A stretch of 64,000 bases of DNA from Streptomyces sp. GQFP (GCF_021545335.1 NZ_CP089312.1:1612001-1676000); one strand, 5' to 3'. Counted from the stretch's first letter, positions 1 to 10,812 are shown. The notes: generated by a model from the letters alone, not told the origin. A program made the numbers and translations.

Positions 1-1231
1 AGCCGATGTCGCCGCCGACGTAGTTGGCGTTGCGGGCCGCGAGTTCGGGCGGGCCTGCGGTGGCGCGGGCGAGGACGCGGTCGCGGAAGCCGGGGGCGAA
101 GCGTTCCAGCTGGCGCTCGATGGCATCGGTGAGGTCGCCCGTCCAGCCGTTCGGGACGTGGCCGTAGGCCCAGAAGACCTGTTTGCCCTCGGGTGCCCGG
201 GAGGGGTCGGCGACGCTCGGCTGCACGGTGATCAGGAACGGGTTGTCGGGTGCCCGGTTCTCGCGGGAGGCGGCGCGCAGGGCGGTGCCGATCTCGGCGC
301 TGTTCGCGGCGACCTGGACGGTGGTCGCCGTGCGGGCCTCCTTCGCCGTCCAGGGCACCGGGCCGTCCAGCGCGTAGTCGACCTTGAAGACGCCGGCGCC
401 GTAGCGATAGCCGTTGTAGTAGCCGCCGAAGCCCGCGATCCGGGCCAGTGCGGTGGGTGAGGTGTCGAAGACGTACGCACGTGCGGGTGGCAGATCGTCC
501 AGCCGCTTGACCTCGTAGTCGGTGTGGACGGTGCCGCCGAGGTCGGTCAGATACGCGGTGAGCGCGTCGGAGATCGACTGGGAGCCGCCGCGGGCGACCG
601 GCCAGCCACGGGCGTGTGCCGCGAGGGCGAAGACCAGGCCCACGGCGCCGGTGGCGACCCCGTTGAGAGGGGCCATGACATGGCCGACAAGGCCTGCGAA
701 CAGGGCTTTCGCCCGCTCGTCGCGGAAGCGGCGCATCAGCCAGGTCGAGGGCGGCAGGCCGGCCAGGCCGAAGCGGGCGAGGGTGACCGGGTCGCGGGGC
801 AGCGAGGTCAGGGGCAGGGACATGAAGTCGTGGGCCAGGGTGTCCCACCTGCTGAGGAACGGCTCGACCAGCCTGCGGTACGCGCCCGCGTCACGCGGCC
901 CGAAGGAGGCCGCCGTCTCGGCGACGGAACGGGACAGCACCGCCGCCGTGCCGTCCGGGAAGGGGTGGGCCATGGGCAGGTCGGCGTGCAGCCACTCCAG
1001 CCCGTACCTGGCCAGCGGCATCGCCCTGAACGCCGGGGAGTTGACGCCGAGCGGGTGGGCCGCCGAGCACGGGTCGTGCCGGAAGCCGGGCAGGGTCAGT
1101 TCCTCGGTGCGGGCGCCGCCGCCGACGGTGTCGCGTGCCTCGAAGACGGCCACGGAGAAGCCGCGCCGGGCCAGCTCCACGGCAGCCGTCAGCCCGTTGG
1201 GCCCCGCCCCCACCACGACCGCATCGAGCAT
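1..1231 (-). CDS. phytoene-dehydrogenase-like FAD/NAD(P) oxidoreductase (3' end cut by window)
   Basis: The reverse strand reads an open frame from an ATG at 1231 to the window edge, so the C-terminus is missing (about 410 residues seen). The N-terminus [16 protein letters not shown] is a Rossmann dinucleotide-binding fingerprint (GxGxxG) with an acidic residue ending beta-2 ([11 protein letters not shown]), as in CrtI-type phytoene desaturases and related amine-oxidase-fold flavoproteins. No carotenoid genes adjoin it, so the substrate cannot be inferred, and general NAD(P)/FAD-dependent oxidoreductase is the safe name. A GTG nine bases upstream is an alternative start. It diverges from the S1-like gene at 1328 across about 96 bp. 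Confidence 0.85.
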   Translation of the reverse strand, partial: MLDAVVVGAGPNGLTAAVELARRGFSVAVFEARDTVGGGARTEELTLPGFRHDPCSAAHPLGVNSPAFRAMPLARYGLEWLHADLPMAHPFPDGTAAVLSRSVAETAASFGPRDAGAYRRLVEPFLSRWDTLAHDFMSLPLTSLPRDPVTLARFGLAGLPPSTWLMRRFRDERAKALFAGLVGHVMAPLNGVATGAVGLVFALAAHARGWPVARGGSQSISDALTAYLTDLGGTVHTDYEVKRLDDLPPARAYVFDTSPTALARIAGFGGYYNGYRYGAGVFKVDYALDGPVPWTAKEARTATTVQVAANSAEIGTALRAASRENRAPDNPFLITVQPSVADPSRAPEGKQVFWAYGHVPNGWTGDLTDAIERQLERFAPGFRDRVLARATAGPPELAARNANYVGGDIG

Positions 1232-1327
1232 CGACGGCACCTTCGGACTCCTTCGTCAGCCGACGGCCTTCTGAGATCAGGATATGCCGGGACACCGACA
1301 CTGCCCGGCGCGGGTAACCTCGGCCGG

Positions 1328-1990
1328 ATGACGCGCCGTTTCCGCATCCAATCGTCCGGCGAGGACGCCGACGACACCGCCTGGTACTGGTTCGAGGTCG
1401 AGGACGACGGCTGGGTGCTGCGGCAGGCGGTGTTCGAGGCGGGGCTGGCGATCCCGCGCTCCTGCGAGCCCCTGCAGAACGCCGACGGCACCACCTCGGG
1501 CGGTGCCTCGATGGCCGCCGCCCAGGCCCAACTGGCGCTGGTGCGCGAGCGGTTCGGGCGCCTGGGCGTCCAGCTCTACCAGACCGTGTACGGGGCGTTC
1601 ACGGAGGGCGCCGTGGAGGTGCCGCCGGAGGCGGTGGACGTGACCGATTCGGAGTTCGAGCGGGCCTGGGCCACGGCCCTACGGCATCGGCATCTCAGCC
1701 ACTACACCACCGGCCCGCTGCCGGAGGGCTCCCTGCTCACGGGCATGGTGTGCGCGCTGCCGTGGGGGCCGGGCCGGACGGGTCTGTTCGTCGACGTCAA
1801 CCTGCCGGTCGACGCCTTCGTGGACATCGCCTGGCTGCCCTTCGACCCCGGCGACTGGCCGGTGGTCGGCACCGTGGCCGAGTTCGAGGTCGTCACCCTG
1901 CGGTTCAGCTCGGCCCGCCCGCAGATCAGGCTCCGCCCGACAGTAGTTCCACCACCCGGCCAGCCGTGGCCGCGTCCCGCGCCGCGGTGA
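1328..1990 (+). CDS. hypothetical protein with S1-like C-terminal fold
   Basis: About 220 residues from ATG 1328 (MTRRFRIQSS). I do not recognise a named family. The N-terminal half is an acidic, Trp-rich region. The last 70 residues (TGMVCALPWGPGRTGLFVDV then VGTVAEFEVV and QIRLRP) have the spacing of an S1/OB-fold RNA-binding barrel, which is inference from pattern only. The 3' end runs 65 bp into the convergent phosphatase gene, and its proline-rich last 15 residues probably come from that antisense overlap. Start choice is supported by the loss of coding-like sequence upstream, although the frame stays open further. Confidence 0.75.
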   Translation: MTRRFRIQSSGEDADDTAWYWFEVEDDGWVLRQAVFEAGLAIPRSCEPLQNADGTTSGGASMAAAQAQLALVRERFGRLGVQLYQTVYGAFTEGAVEVPPEAVDVTDSEFERAWATALRHRHLSHYTTGPLPEGSLLTGMVCALPWGPGRTGLFVDVNLPVDAFVDIAWLPFDPGDWPVVGTVAEFEVVTLRFSSARPQIRLRPTVVPPPGQPWPRPAPR

Positions 1991-2771
1991 ACGGCAGGAC
2001 GTTGCCGCCGGTTATGCGGAACGGTTCGCCCGCACGGGTGAGATGGGCGCCGCCCGCCTCCTCGACGAGGAGGATGCCCGCGGCGTGGTCCCAGGCGGCC
2101 TCCCAGGAGAACGCCGTGGCGTCCAACTCGCCCCGGGCTATGGCCAGATACTCCAGGCCCGCGGAGCCGCAGGGGCGCGACTGCACGCCGTCCGTCCACA
2201 GGCCCAGCAGCGCGCGCTTCTGCGCGTCCGTCGTGTAGTCCGGGTGGGAGGTGGCCACCCGGAGGTCACGGCCGGGCTCGGGCGAGCCCGCGTACAGGCG
2301 CGTGCCGTCGAGGAAGGCGCCCTGTCCACGGATCGCGGTGGCGAGCTGGTCGCGGGCCGGGGCGAACGTCCACGACGCGCGGACGATGCCATGGTGGGCG
2401 AGCGCGACCAGCGTGCAGAAGCCGGGGTCGCCGTGGACGAACTGCCGGGTGCCGTCCACGGGGTCGACGATCCAGACCGGCACGTCGCGCTGTATCGCCT
2501 CGTACGAGTCGGGGTCGGCGTGCACCGCCTCCTCGCCGACCACGACGGAGCCGGGCAGCAGCTTGGGCAGCACCTCGGTGAGATACAGCTCGGCCTTGCG
2601 GTCGGCGTCCGTCACCAGGTCGTGCGGGCCGCTCTTCTGGTCGATCTCATGGGCGGCGAGTTGACGGAAGCGCGGCATTATCTCGGTGGCCGCCGCCTGG
2701 CGGACCGCTTCCTCGACGTCGGACGCGTGCCGTGCGAGAAACTCTTCGATGGTTTCGGTGTCTCCGATCAT
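1926..2771 (-). CDS. inositol-monophosphatase-family phosphatase (HisN/IMPase-like)
   Basis: A 281-residue protein from ATG 2771. It carries both metal-binding signatures of the Mg-dependent FIG superfamily: the E of VVGEEAVH together with WIVDPVDGTRQFVHG (DPxDGT), and the C-terminal WEAAWDHAAGILLVEEAGG (WDxAAG). Members dephosphorylate inositol phosphates, histidinol phosphate (HisN in actinobacteria) or 3'-phosphoadenosine phosphate. Sequence alone does not separate these. No his genes are adjacent. The length is typical. It is convergent with, and overlaps, the S1-like gene. Confidence 0.88.
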   Translation of the reverse strand: MIGDTETIEEFLARHASDVEEAVRQAAATEIMPRFRQLAAHEIDQKSGPHDLVTDADRKAELYLTEVLPKLLPGSVVVGEEAVHADPDSYEAIQRDVPVWIVDPVDGTRQFVHGDPGFCTLVALAHHGIVRASWTFAPARDQLATAIRGQGAFLDGTRLYAGSPEPGRDLRVATSHPDYTTDAQKRALLGLWTDGVQSRPCGSAGLEYLAIARGELDATAFSWEAAWDHAAGILLVEEAGGAHLTRAGEPFRITGGNVLPFTAARDAATAGRVVELLSGGA

Positions 2772-2857
2772 GTCTCCATGAGAGCATGCGCCACTGACAA
2801 TCCCCGCCCGGCCGGTGGACATGGGGTGGAATCGCCCTGAACACCCGGATCCGGACA

Positions 2858-4684
2858 TCAGCGTCCCACGGCGTACCCCTGCATCCCCCGGGGATTGGCC
2901 GCCGCCGACAGGACACCCGTCTCCGGGTCCCGGGCGACCGCGCACAGCCGGCCCTCGGACCAGTCGCCGCCGACCGTCACGTCGTGCCCCCGCCGACGGA
3001 GCTCCTCGACCACCCCGCCCGGCATCCGGGCCTCCACGGTGACGCTCCCGGGGCGCGTCCCGCGCGGGTAGAAGGAACTCGGGAAGCTGTCGTTGTGCCA
3101 GTTCGGGGCGTCGATCGCACCCTGGAGGTCCAGGCTGCCGCGCACCCTGGGGCGCAGGGCGACCGCGAGGAAGAAGTGCAGCTGCCACTGGTCCTGCTGG
3201 TCCCCGCCGGGCGTACCGAACGCCAGCACGGGCACCCCGTCGCGCAGCGCGACCGAGGGCGTGAGGGTGGTCCGGGGCCGGCGGCCCGGAGCGAGAGAGC
3301 CCGGCAGGCCCTCCTCCAGCCAGGTCATCTGGAGCCGGGTGCCGAGCGGGAAGCCCAGCTCGGGCACGACGGGGTTGGACTGGAGCCAGCCGCCACTGGG
3401 CGTGGCCGCGACCATGTTGCCCCAGCGGTCGACGACGTCGAGATGGCAGGTGTCGCCCCGGGTACGGCCGTCGGCGGCGACATGGGGTTCGCCAAGGAGC
3501 GCACTGCCCCCGACCGTCGGCTCCCCGGCCCCCAGAGCGCTGAACCCGGGCTCGTCCGTGGCCACCACGCGCGCGCGTGCGCACAGCTGCGGGCTGCGAC
3601 CGCCGGGGCTGCCGGGCCGCAGCTCGTACGAGGCCTTGCCGCCGACAAGGGCCCGCCGGGCGACGTTGTAGTGGTCGGACAGCAGCTCGCCGAGCGGTAC
3701 GTCGGCTCCGCCGGACGCGTCCCCGTACCAGGCCTCCCGGTCCGCCATGGCGAGCTTGCAGCCCTCGATCAGCAGGTGGACGTAGTCGGCGGACCCGTAC
3801 TCGGGCAGCTCGGGCGGGAGGAGCGCGAGCTGCTGGAGGAAGGCCGGCCCCTGGCTCCAGGGGCCGGCCTTGCAGAGGGTCCAGCCCTGCCAGTCGTACG
3901 TCGCCGGGGCCTCGTAAGTCGCGGACCAGGAGGCGAGGTCGGCGGCGGTCAGGGTGCCGGTGTGACGCTCGCCGCTGGTGTCCATGGTGGGCCGCGCGGA
4001 CTGCCGTACGAGCGCCTCGGCGATGAAGCCGGTGCGCCACACCTCCCGTGCCGCCTCGATCTGGGCGATGCGGTCCCCCGCCCCGGCGACCTCGGCGAGC
4101 AGGCGCTTCCAGGTGGCGGCCAGGGCGGGATTGCGGAACAGTTCGCCGGGCCGGGGCGGCTGTCCGCCGGGCAGGTACACGTCCGCGGATGAGGTCCACT
4201 CCGTCTCGAACAGTTCCCGTACGGCCTCGACGGTCGCGCCGATGTTCTCCACGGGCGCGTGCCCGTCCTCGGCGTACCCGATGGCGTACTTGAGGACGTC
4301 GGCGAGCGGCTTGGTGCCGTGGTCGCGGAGCAGGAGCATCCAGGCGTCGAAGGCACCGGGCACGGCGGCGGCGAGGGGCCCGGTGCCGGGTACGAGGTCG
4401 AGTCCGAGCCCCCTGTAGTGCGCGACCGTAGCCCCGGCGGGCGCGACGCCCTGCCCGCACAGCACCCGCACCTCGCCGCCGGCCGGGGCGATGATGATCG
4501 GCACCTCACCGCCGGGCCCGTTGAGGTGCGGTTCGACGACATGCAGGACGAAGCCCGCGGCGACGGCGGCGTCGTACGCGTTGCCGCCGTCCTCCAGGAC
4601 CGCCATCGCCGACTGCGAGGCCAGCCAGTGCGTGGAGGACACCATCCCGAAGGTGCCCTGGAGCGTGGGTCGGGTGGTGAACAC
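2858..4684 (-). CDS. gamma-glutamyltransferase family protein, no signal peptide
   Basis: A 608-residue N-terminal-nucleophile hydrolase. The catalytic threonine is expected at about residue 412 in GDTCHLDVVD, equivalent to the TTH motif of E. coli Ggt, where the precursor self-cleaves into two subunits. The conserved NAYDAAVAA region near the N-terminus and GTPGGDQQ near the C-terminus fit the family. There is no signal peptide, so it is probably cytosolic, unlike the second ggt at 18937. The GTG at 4684 is preferred over an ATG 63 bases upstream because AAGGAG lies just before it. Likely role: hydrolysis of gamma-glutamyl compounds such as glutathione-like amides (inference). Confidence 0.86.
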   Translation of the reverse strand: MFTTRPTLQGTFGMVSSTHWLASQSAMAVLEDGGNAYDAAVAAGFVLHVVEPHLNGPGGEVPIIIAPAGGEVRVLCGQGVAPAGATVAHYRGLGLDLVPGTGPLAAAVPGAFDAWMLLLRDHGTKPLADVLKYAIGYAEDGHAPVENIGATVEAVRELFETEWTSSADVYLPGGQPPRPGELFRNPALAATWKRLLAEVAGAGDRIAQIEAAREVWRTGFIAEALVRQSARPTMDTSGERHTGTLTAADLASWSATYEAPATYDWQGWTLCKAGPWSQGPAFLQQLALLPPELPEYGSADYVHLLIEGCKLAMADREAWYGDASGGADVPLGELLSDHYNVARRALVGGKASYELRPGSPGGRSPQLCARARVVATDEPGFSALGAGEPTVGGSALLGEPHVAADGRTRGDTCHLDVVDRWGNMVAATPSGGWLQSNPVVPELGFPLGTRLQMTWLEEGLPGSLAPGRRPRTTLTPSVALRDGVPVLAFGTPGGDQQDQWQLHFFLAVALRPRVRGSLDLQGAIDAPNWHNDSFPSSFYPRGTRPGSVTVEARMPGGVVEELRRRGHDVTVGGDWSEGRLCAVARDPETGVLSAAANPRGMQGYAVGR

Positions 4685-4935
4685 GGGCGGCTCCTTCACT
4701 ACGGGACGCGATCCGGTGATCGTACGTACGCCCCGGACGCAGGGCACCAGTCACCTATGAGGCATTCGCCATGATTGATCGCATTGACAGTGAATTGGGC
4801 CCTGTCGACGTCGATTTGCGCATTCTGACGGACAGTCCGGGCGGCCGATCATGAAGGACAGTCATCGCACAGCCACGGAGCGAGTTCTTACTTCCGCCCC
4901 ACAGGCAGTCATGTGACACTGGCGTCCCGTCCGGA

Positions 4936-5640
4936 GTGCGGACCCCCCTCCGCACCGTCCCCCACGAGAAGTGCGCCTTGAGCCTTCCTCTGCCGCTCGC
5001 GCTCGTCACACGCCTGGCGCCGGTCGCCGTGCTCGCCACCGCCGGCTGGGCGTTGTCCTCGGGTCCGCTCGCCGCGTCGCCGACCGCCGACGAACCCGAG
5101 GCGGCCGCCAAGGGCGCGTCCTCGTCGCCCACCGCGCCCTCGACCTCGGCGGCCTCGAAGACGTTCACCGCCGCGCCCGCGCCCTGCTCGGCCATCCCGC
5201 CGGGCACCATCAAGTCCCTTGTCCCGGGCGCCAAGGCGGCCGGCAAGGAGATCCCGTCGACGGACACGGAGGTGCGCCGCACCTGCTCCTGGAACGCGCT
5301 CAAGGGGTACGACTACCGCTGGCTCGACGTGTCGTTCGAGCTGTCCGACACGGATGCGGCGGCGGAGAAGACGTACAAGGAGCGGATGACGGAGAAGAGC
5401 GGCGGCGGGGTCGTGCCGGGTCTCGGTGACGCCGCCTACTCCGTCGTGAACCTCACCACCGAGGACAAGCAGCAGACCCGCGAGGGCGTGGTGCTGGTCC
5501 GCGCGTCGAACGCGCTGGTGGTGATCACGTACAACGGCAGCGACTTCGAGTCGAAGAAGGCGCCCAGCACGGATGTGATCAACAAGGGCGCCATCAAGGC
5601 CGCCCGGGACGCGGTGGCAGCGCTGGAGGGCGGCCAGTAG
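4936..5640 (+). CDS. exported DUF3558-like protein
   Basis: Up to 234 residues. A basic start and hydrophobic stretch (LVTRLAPVAVLATAGWAL) followed by a Ser/Thr/Pro/Ala-rich linker indicate export. The folded part from about residue 80 begins with CSAIPPGTIKSL and has a second cysteine at RRTCSWNAL, the arrangement of the actinobacterial DUF3558 lipoprotein family, although no clean lipobox is visible. Function unknown. The start is uncertain: GTG 4936 has no good ribosome site, while TTG 4978 follows GAGAAG at suitable spacing and gives a normal signal-peptide N-region. It diverges from ggt across about 250 bp. Confidence 0.72.
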   Translation: MRTPLRTVPHEKCALSLPLPLALVTRLAPVAVLATAGWALSSGPLAASPTADEPEAAAKGASSSPTAPSTSAASKTFTAAPAPCSAIPPGTIKSLVPGAKAAGKEIPSTDTEVRRTCSWNALKGYDYRWLDVSFELSDTDAAAEKTYKERMTEKSGGGVVPGLGDAAYSVVNLTTEDKQQTREGVVLVRASNALVVITYNGSDFESKKAPSTDVINKGAIKAARDAVAALEGGQ

Positions 5641-5654
5641 AACCGGCCGCCCTC
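5626..5654. terminator. bidirectional stem-loop terminator
   Basis: A perfect 10-bp inverted repeat (GAGGGCGGCC / GGCCGCCCTC) with a 9-base loop. It straddles the stop codon of the DUF3558-like gene and ends 18 bp before the stop of the convergent NCS1 gene. Its position between convergent genes supports termination on both strands. Confidence 0.75.
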
Positions 5655-5672
5655 GCAGGTCACTTCACAGGG

Positions 5673-7199
<1,527 letters not shown>

Positions 7200-7252
7200 G
7201 GGCAGGCCAATCAAACGAGGGGCGGATCCGGAAAGGCCGTGCGGGCTCCGGC

Positions 7253-7280
7253 CCCCTCCCTCGGGACGGCGAGGGAGGGG
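7253..7280 (-). terminator. intergenic hairpin between LLM gene and NCS1 permease
   Basis: An 11-bp perfect stem (CCCCTCCCTCG / CGAGGGAGGGG) with a 6-base loop. It lies in the 123-bp gap downstream of the oxidoreductase stop and upstream of the permease start. It could partially terminate transcripts or stabilise the upstream mRNA. Confidence 0.6.
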
Positions 7281-7322
7281 AGAACTGGAGTGGGGGGATG
7301 GGGAGTTGTGCGGTTGCGCGGG

Positions 7323-8342
7323 TCAGCTGTTGACGGCGGGGATGACCGTCGTGCCGTACGCGTCGATGACCTTCTCCTGGGCGTCGTGCATGTCGTAGAG
7401 GGCGAACTGGTCGACGCCCAGCTCACGCAGCTTGTTGAGCTTCTCGATGTGCATCTCGGGGGTGCCGATGACGCAGAACCGGTCGACGATCTCGTCGGGC
7501 ACGAACTGGGTGTCGGGGTTGTCGGCGCGGCCGTGATGGGAGTAGTCGTACCCCTCACGGGCCTTGATGTAATCGGTGAGTTCCTCGGGTACGGCGGCGG
7601 AGTGCTCGCCGTACTTCGACACCAGGTCGGCGACGTGGTTGCCGACCATCCCGCCGAACCAGCGGCACTGCTCGCGGGCGTGGGCGAGTGCCTCGGGCGA
7701 GTCGTCCTGGGTGATGTACGCGGGGGCGGCGACGCAGATCTTCACCTCGGACGGGTCACGTCCGGCGGCGACGGCGGCGTCCTTGACCGTCTTCACCATG
7801 TACTCGGTGAGGTAGAGGTCGGCGAGCTGGAGGATGAACCCGTCGGCCTCCTCGCCGGTCATCTTGAGCGCCTTGGGGCCGTACGCGGCCATCCAGACGG
7901 GGAGTTCGGCGCCCGGCTTCACCCACGGGAACTTGACCACCGTACCGCCGAGGTCGGCCTCGTCGCCGCGGCCGAGCGAGCGGATGACCTTCATCGCGCC
8001 GCTGATCCGCGCGAGGGTGTTGGGCGTACGCCCGGCGACGCGCATCGCGGAGTCGCCGCGGCCGATGCCGCAGACCGTGCGGTTGCCGAACATGTCGTTG
8101 AGGGTCGCGAAGGTGGAGGCGGTGACCTCCCAGGTGCGGGTGCCCGGGTTGGTGACCATCGGGCCGACCGTCAACTTCTCGGTGCTGGAAAGGATCTGAC
8201 TGTAGATCACGAACGGTTCCTGCCACAGCACGGCGGAGTCGAAGGTCCAGCCGTACGTGAAACCGTTGCCCTCGGCGCGCTGCATCAGCTCGATGACGCG
8301 CGAGGCGGGCGGGTCGGTCTGGAGGACGAGTCCGAAGTCCAT
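7323..8342 (-). CDS. LLM-class (F420-type) oxidoreductase, TIGR03842-like
   Basis: A 339-residue luciferase-like TIM-barrel protein (MDFGLVLQTDPPASRVIELM). GIGRGDSAMRVAGRTP and the PVWMAAYGPKALKMTGEEADGF region match the F420-dependent branch related to methylenetetrahydromethanopterin reductase. From memory it fits the family TIGR03842, whose reaction is unknown. Flavin/F420 dependence is inferred from the family. It is 16 bp downstream of dihydropyrimidinase and surely co-transcribed with it, which suggests a redox step on a pyrimidine or hydantoin. ATG 8342 is preferred because AGGAG lies 8 bases before it; GTG 8351 is the alternative. Confidence 0.88.
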   Translation of the reverse strand: MDFGLVLQTDPPASRVIELMQRAEGNGFTYGWTFDSAVLWQEPFVIYSQILSSTEKLTVGPMVTNPGTRTWEVTASTFATLNDMFGNRTVCGIGRGDSAMRVAGRTPNTLARISGAMKVIRSLGRGDEADLGGTVVKFPWVKPGAELPVWMAAYGPKALKMTGEEADGFILQLADLYLTEYMVKTVKDAAVAAGRDPSEVKICVAAPAYITQDDSPEALAHAREQCRWFGGMVGNHVADLVSKYGEHSAAVPEELTDYIKAREGYDYSHHGRADNPDTQFVPDEIVDRFCVIGTPEMHIEKLNKLRELGVDQFALYDMHDAQEKVIDAYGTTVIPAVNS

Positions 8343-8358
8343 CTGCTCCACTCCTAGT

Positions 8359-9762
8359 TCAGGTCAGGTACTGACAGGTGGAGCGGGGGGTGTAGACGCC
8401 GTGACCCGCGCGTCCGGTGAACTCCCGCTCGGTGATGACGAGTTCGCCCCGCGAGAGGACGGTCTCGACGCGGCCGGTGATCCGCTTGCCCTCGTACGCC
8501 GAGTAGTCGACGTTCATGTGGTGGGTCTCGGCGGAGACGGTCTGCTCGGCCGCCGGGTCGTAGATGACGACGTCGGCGTCGGCGCCCGGGGCGATGGTGC
8601 CCTTCTTCGGGTAGAGGCCGAACATCCGGGCCGGGGTGGCGCAGGCGATCTCGATCCAGCGGCGACGGCTGATGTGCCCGTCGACCACGGCCTGGTGGAG
8701 GAGGTCCATGCGGTTCTCGACGCCCGGGAGCCCGTTGGGGATCTTCGAGAAGTCGCCGCGCCCCAGCTCCTTCTGGCCCTCGAAGCAGAACGGGCAGTGG
8801 TCCGTGGAGACGACCTGGAGGTCGTTGGTCCTGAGCCCCCGCCACAGCGCGGCCTGGTGGTCCTTGGGCCGAAGGGGCGTCGAGCACACGTACTTCGCGC
8901 CCTCGAAGTCCGGCTCGGCCAGGTTGTCCGTCGACAGGAACAGGTACTGCGGGCAGGTCTCGCCGAAGACGTTGAGCCCTTCGTCGCGCGCCCTTGCCAG
9001 CTCGGCGACTGCCTCCTGCGCCGAGACGTGGACGACGTACAGGGGTGCGCCGGCGACCTGCGCGAGCTTGATCGCGCGGTGCGTGGCCTCCGCTTCGAGG
9101 AGGGCCTTGCGGACCTCGCCGTGGAAGCGGGGGTCGGTCTCGCCACGGGCCAGCGCCTGCTCGACCAGCACATCGATCGCGATGCCGTTCTCGGCGTGCA
9201 TCATGATCAGGCCGCCGTTCTCGGCGGAGCGCTGCATGGCGCGCAGGATCTGGCCGTCGTCGCTGTAGAAGACGCCCGGGTAGGCCATGAACTGCTTGAA
9301 GGAGGTGACGCCCTCCTCGACCAGCAGGTCCATCTCCTTGAGCGTGTCCTGGTTCACGTCGGAGACGATCATGTGGAAGGCGTAGTCGATGGCGCAGTTG
9401 CCGTCGGCCTTGGCGTTCCAGGTGTCGAGTCCGTCGCGCAGCGACTGGCCGACGCTCTGTACGGCGAAGTCGATGATCGTGGTCGTACCGCCCCAGGCGG
9501 CGGCCCGGGTGCCGGTCTCGAAGGTGTCCGAGGCGGCCGTACCGCCGAACGGCAGTTCCATGTGGGTGTGCGCGTCGACGCCGCCGGGGATGACGTATTT
9601 GCCGGTGGCGTCTATGGTCCGCTCGGCGCTCCACGCCTCGGCGGTGGCGCTTCCGCTGGTGGCGAGGGCGGCGATTCGGCCGTCCTCGATCAGGACATCG
9701 GCGTGGATCTCGTCCGACGCGGTGATGACTAGTCCACCGCGGATGAGAGTACGGCCGGCCAT
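8359..9762 (-). CDS. hydA: dihydropyrimidinase / D-hydantoinase
   Basis: A 467-residue cyclic amidohydrolase that opens 5,6-dihydropyrimidines or hydantoins to N-carbamoyl amino acids. The binuclear metal site is complete: HTH at residues 65-67 (VDAHTHMELP), the carboxylated lysine K156 in TSFKQFMAYPG, histidines in MMHAENG and YVVHVSA, and the aspartate of STDHCPF. Length is typical. It is the central enzyme of this block: its product is the substrate of the nitrilase-fold hydrolases at 9865 and 13771. The start ATG 9762 is followed by the expected MAGRTLIRGG. Confidence 0.94.
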   Translation of the reverse strand: MAGRTLIRGGLVITASDEIHADVLIEDGRIAALATSGSATAEAWSAERTIDATGKYVIPGGVDAHTHMELPFGGTAASDTFETGTRAAAWGGTTTIIDFAVQSVGQSLRDGLDTWNAKADGNCAIDYAFHMIVSDVNQDTLKEMDLLVEEGVTSFKQFMAYPGVFYSDDGQILRAMQRSAENGGLIMMHAENGIAIDVLVEQALARGETDPRFHGEVRKALLEAEATHRAIKLAQVAGAPLYVVHVSAQEAVAELARARDEGLNVFGETCPQYLFLSTDNLAEPDFEGAKYVCSTPLRPKDHQAALWRGLRTNDLQVVSTDHCPFCFEGQKELGRGDFSKIPNGLPGVENRMDLLHQAVVDGHISRRRWIEIACATPARMFGLYPKKGTIAPGADADVVIYDPAAEQTVSAETHHMNVDYSAYEGKRITGRVETVLSRGELVITEREFTGRAGHGVYTPRSTCQYLT

Positions 9763-9806
9763 GGTTCACGCTCCGTTCGGTTGTCTCGAAGGTGCCGGTT
9801 GTGTGT

Positions 9807-9852
9807 GGCTGGTCGCGCAGTTCCCCGCGCCCCTTAGGGGGGCGCGGGAACC
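9807..9852. repeat. dispersed GC-rich intergenic hairpin element, copy A
   Basis: Contains GGTCGCGCAGTTCCCCGCGC followed by CCCC, a short TTA spacer and GGGGGGCGCGGGAA, forming an imperfect hairpin. It lies in the gap between hydA and the upstream nitrilase gene. Closely similar copies are at 48551-48585 and 61050-61090. Confidence 0.75.
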
Positions 9853-9864
9853 GGCGTCTACTTG

Positions 9865-10707
9865 TTACGGCGCGGTCAGGGGGCCATACGCGTCCGGGCG
9901 GCGGTCGCGGTAGAACTGCCAGCGGTCGCGGACCTCGCGCAGCTTGTTGAGGTCCAGGTCGCGGACGACGAGTTCGGTCTCCTTGTCGCTCGCCACCTCG
10001 CCGACGAACTGTGCCTCCGGGTCCACGAAGTACGAGGTCCCGTAGAAGTCGTTGTCGCCGAGTTCCTCGACGCCGACCCGGTTGATCGCGCCGACGAAGT
10101 ACTCGTTGGCGACGGCCGCCGCCGGCTGCTCCAGCTGCCACAGGTAGGCGGACAGGCCGCGCGAGGTGGCCGACGGGTTGAAGACGATCTCGGCGCCTTC
10201 GAGGCCGAGCGCACGCCAGCCCTCCGGGAAGTGCCGGTCGTAGCAGATGTAGACGCCGATCTTCCCGACGGCCGTCTCGAAGATCGGCCAACCCGCGTTC
10301 CCCGGGCGGAAGTAGAACTTCTCCCAGAACCCGGCGACCTGCGGGATGTGGTGCTTGCGGTACTTGCCGAGGTACGAGCCGTCCGCGTCGATCACGGCGG
10401 CCGTGTTGTAGAGGACGCCGGGCTGCTCCTCCTCGTACATCGGCAGGACGAGGACGATGCCCAGTTCCTTGGCCAGCGCCTGGAAGCGCTTGACGATCGG
10501 GCCGTTCGGGATCTGCTCGGCGTACTCGTAGAACGCCTTGTCCTGGACCTGGCAGAAGTACGGTCCGTAGAACAGCTCCTGGAAACACATGACTTGAGCA
10601 CCCTGCGCCGCGGCGTCGCGGACCGCCTGCTCGTGGACCTGGATCATCGACTCCTTGTCGCCCGTCCAGGCAGTCTGGAAGATGGCGGCGCGAATCACCC
10701 TGCTCAT
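9865..10707 (-). CDS. nitrilase-superfamily beta-ureidopropionase / N-carbamoyl amidohydrolase (copy 1)
   Basis: A 280-residue CN-hydrolase. The Glu-Lys-Cys triad is visible at E44 (FQELF), K118 (KYRKHHIP) and C155 (YICYDRHFPE). Such enzymes hydrolyse N-carbamoyl-beta-alanine (or N-carbamoyl amino acids) to the amino acid, CO2 and ammonia, the step after dihydropyrimidinase. It is very similar in sequence and identical in length to the second copy at 13771. It sits 102 bp upstream of hydA in the same direction. A 189-bp gap to the pucR-type gene suggests its own promoter, marked by two direct repeats at 10771-10812. Confidence 0.92.
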   Translation of the reverse strand: MSRVIRAAIFQTAWTGDKESMIQVHEQAVRDAAAQGAQVMCFQELFYGPYFCQVQDKAFYEYAEQIPNGPIVKRFQALAKELGIVLVLPMYEEEQPGVLYNTAAVIDADGSYLGKYRKHHIPQVAGFWEKFYFRPGNAGWPIFETAVGKIGVYICYDRHFPEGWRALGLEGAEIVFNPSATSRGLSAYLWQLEQPAAAVANEYFVGAINRVGVEELGDNDFYGTSYFVDPEAQFVGEVASDKETELVVRDLDLNKLREVRDRWQFYRDRRPDAYGPLTAP

Positions 10708-10770
10708 CGGGACCTCCGGTCACTCGGTGTACGCCGAGCCTAGGAAGCCTGGAGATCGGGTTTGAGTTGC

Positions 10771-10812
10771 ACGGTGTCACGCCTGCGGGCGTTCGTCGTT
10801 CCACGGTGTCAC
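10771..10812 (-). promoter_or_regulatory. paired direct repeats upstream of nitrilase copy 1
   Basis: The decamer ACGGTGTCAC occurs at 10771-10780 and again at 10803-10812, 32 bp apart (about three helical turns). Both lie 60-105 bp upstream of the nitrilase start in the gap below the PucR gene. They are a candidate operator for the PucR regulator; that link is inference. Confidence 0.45.
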
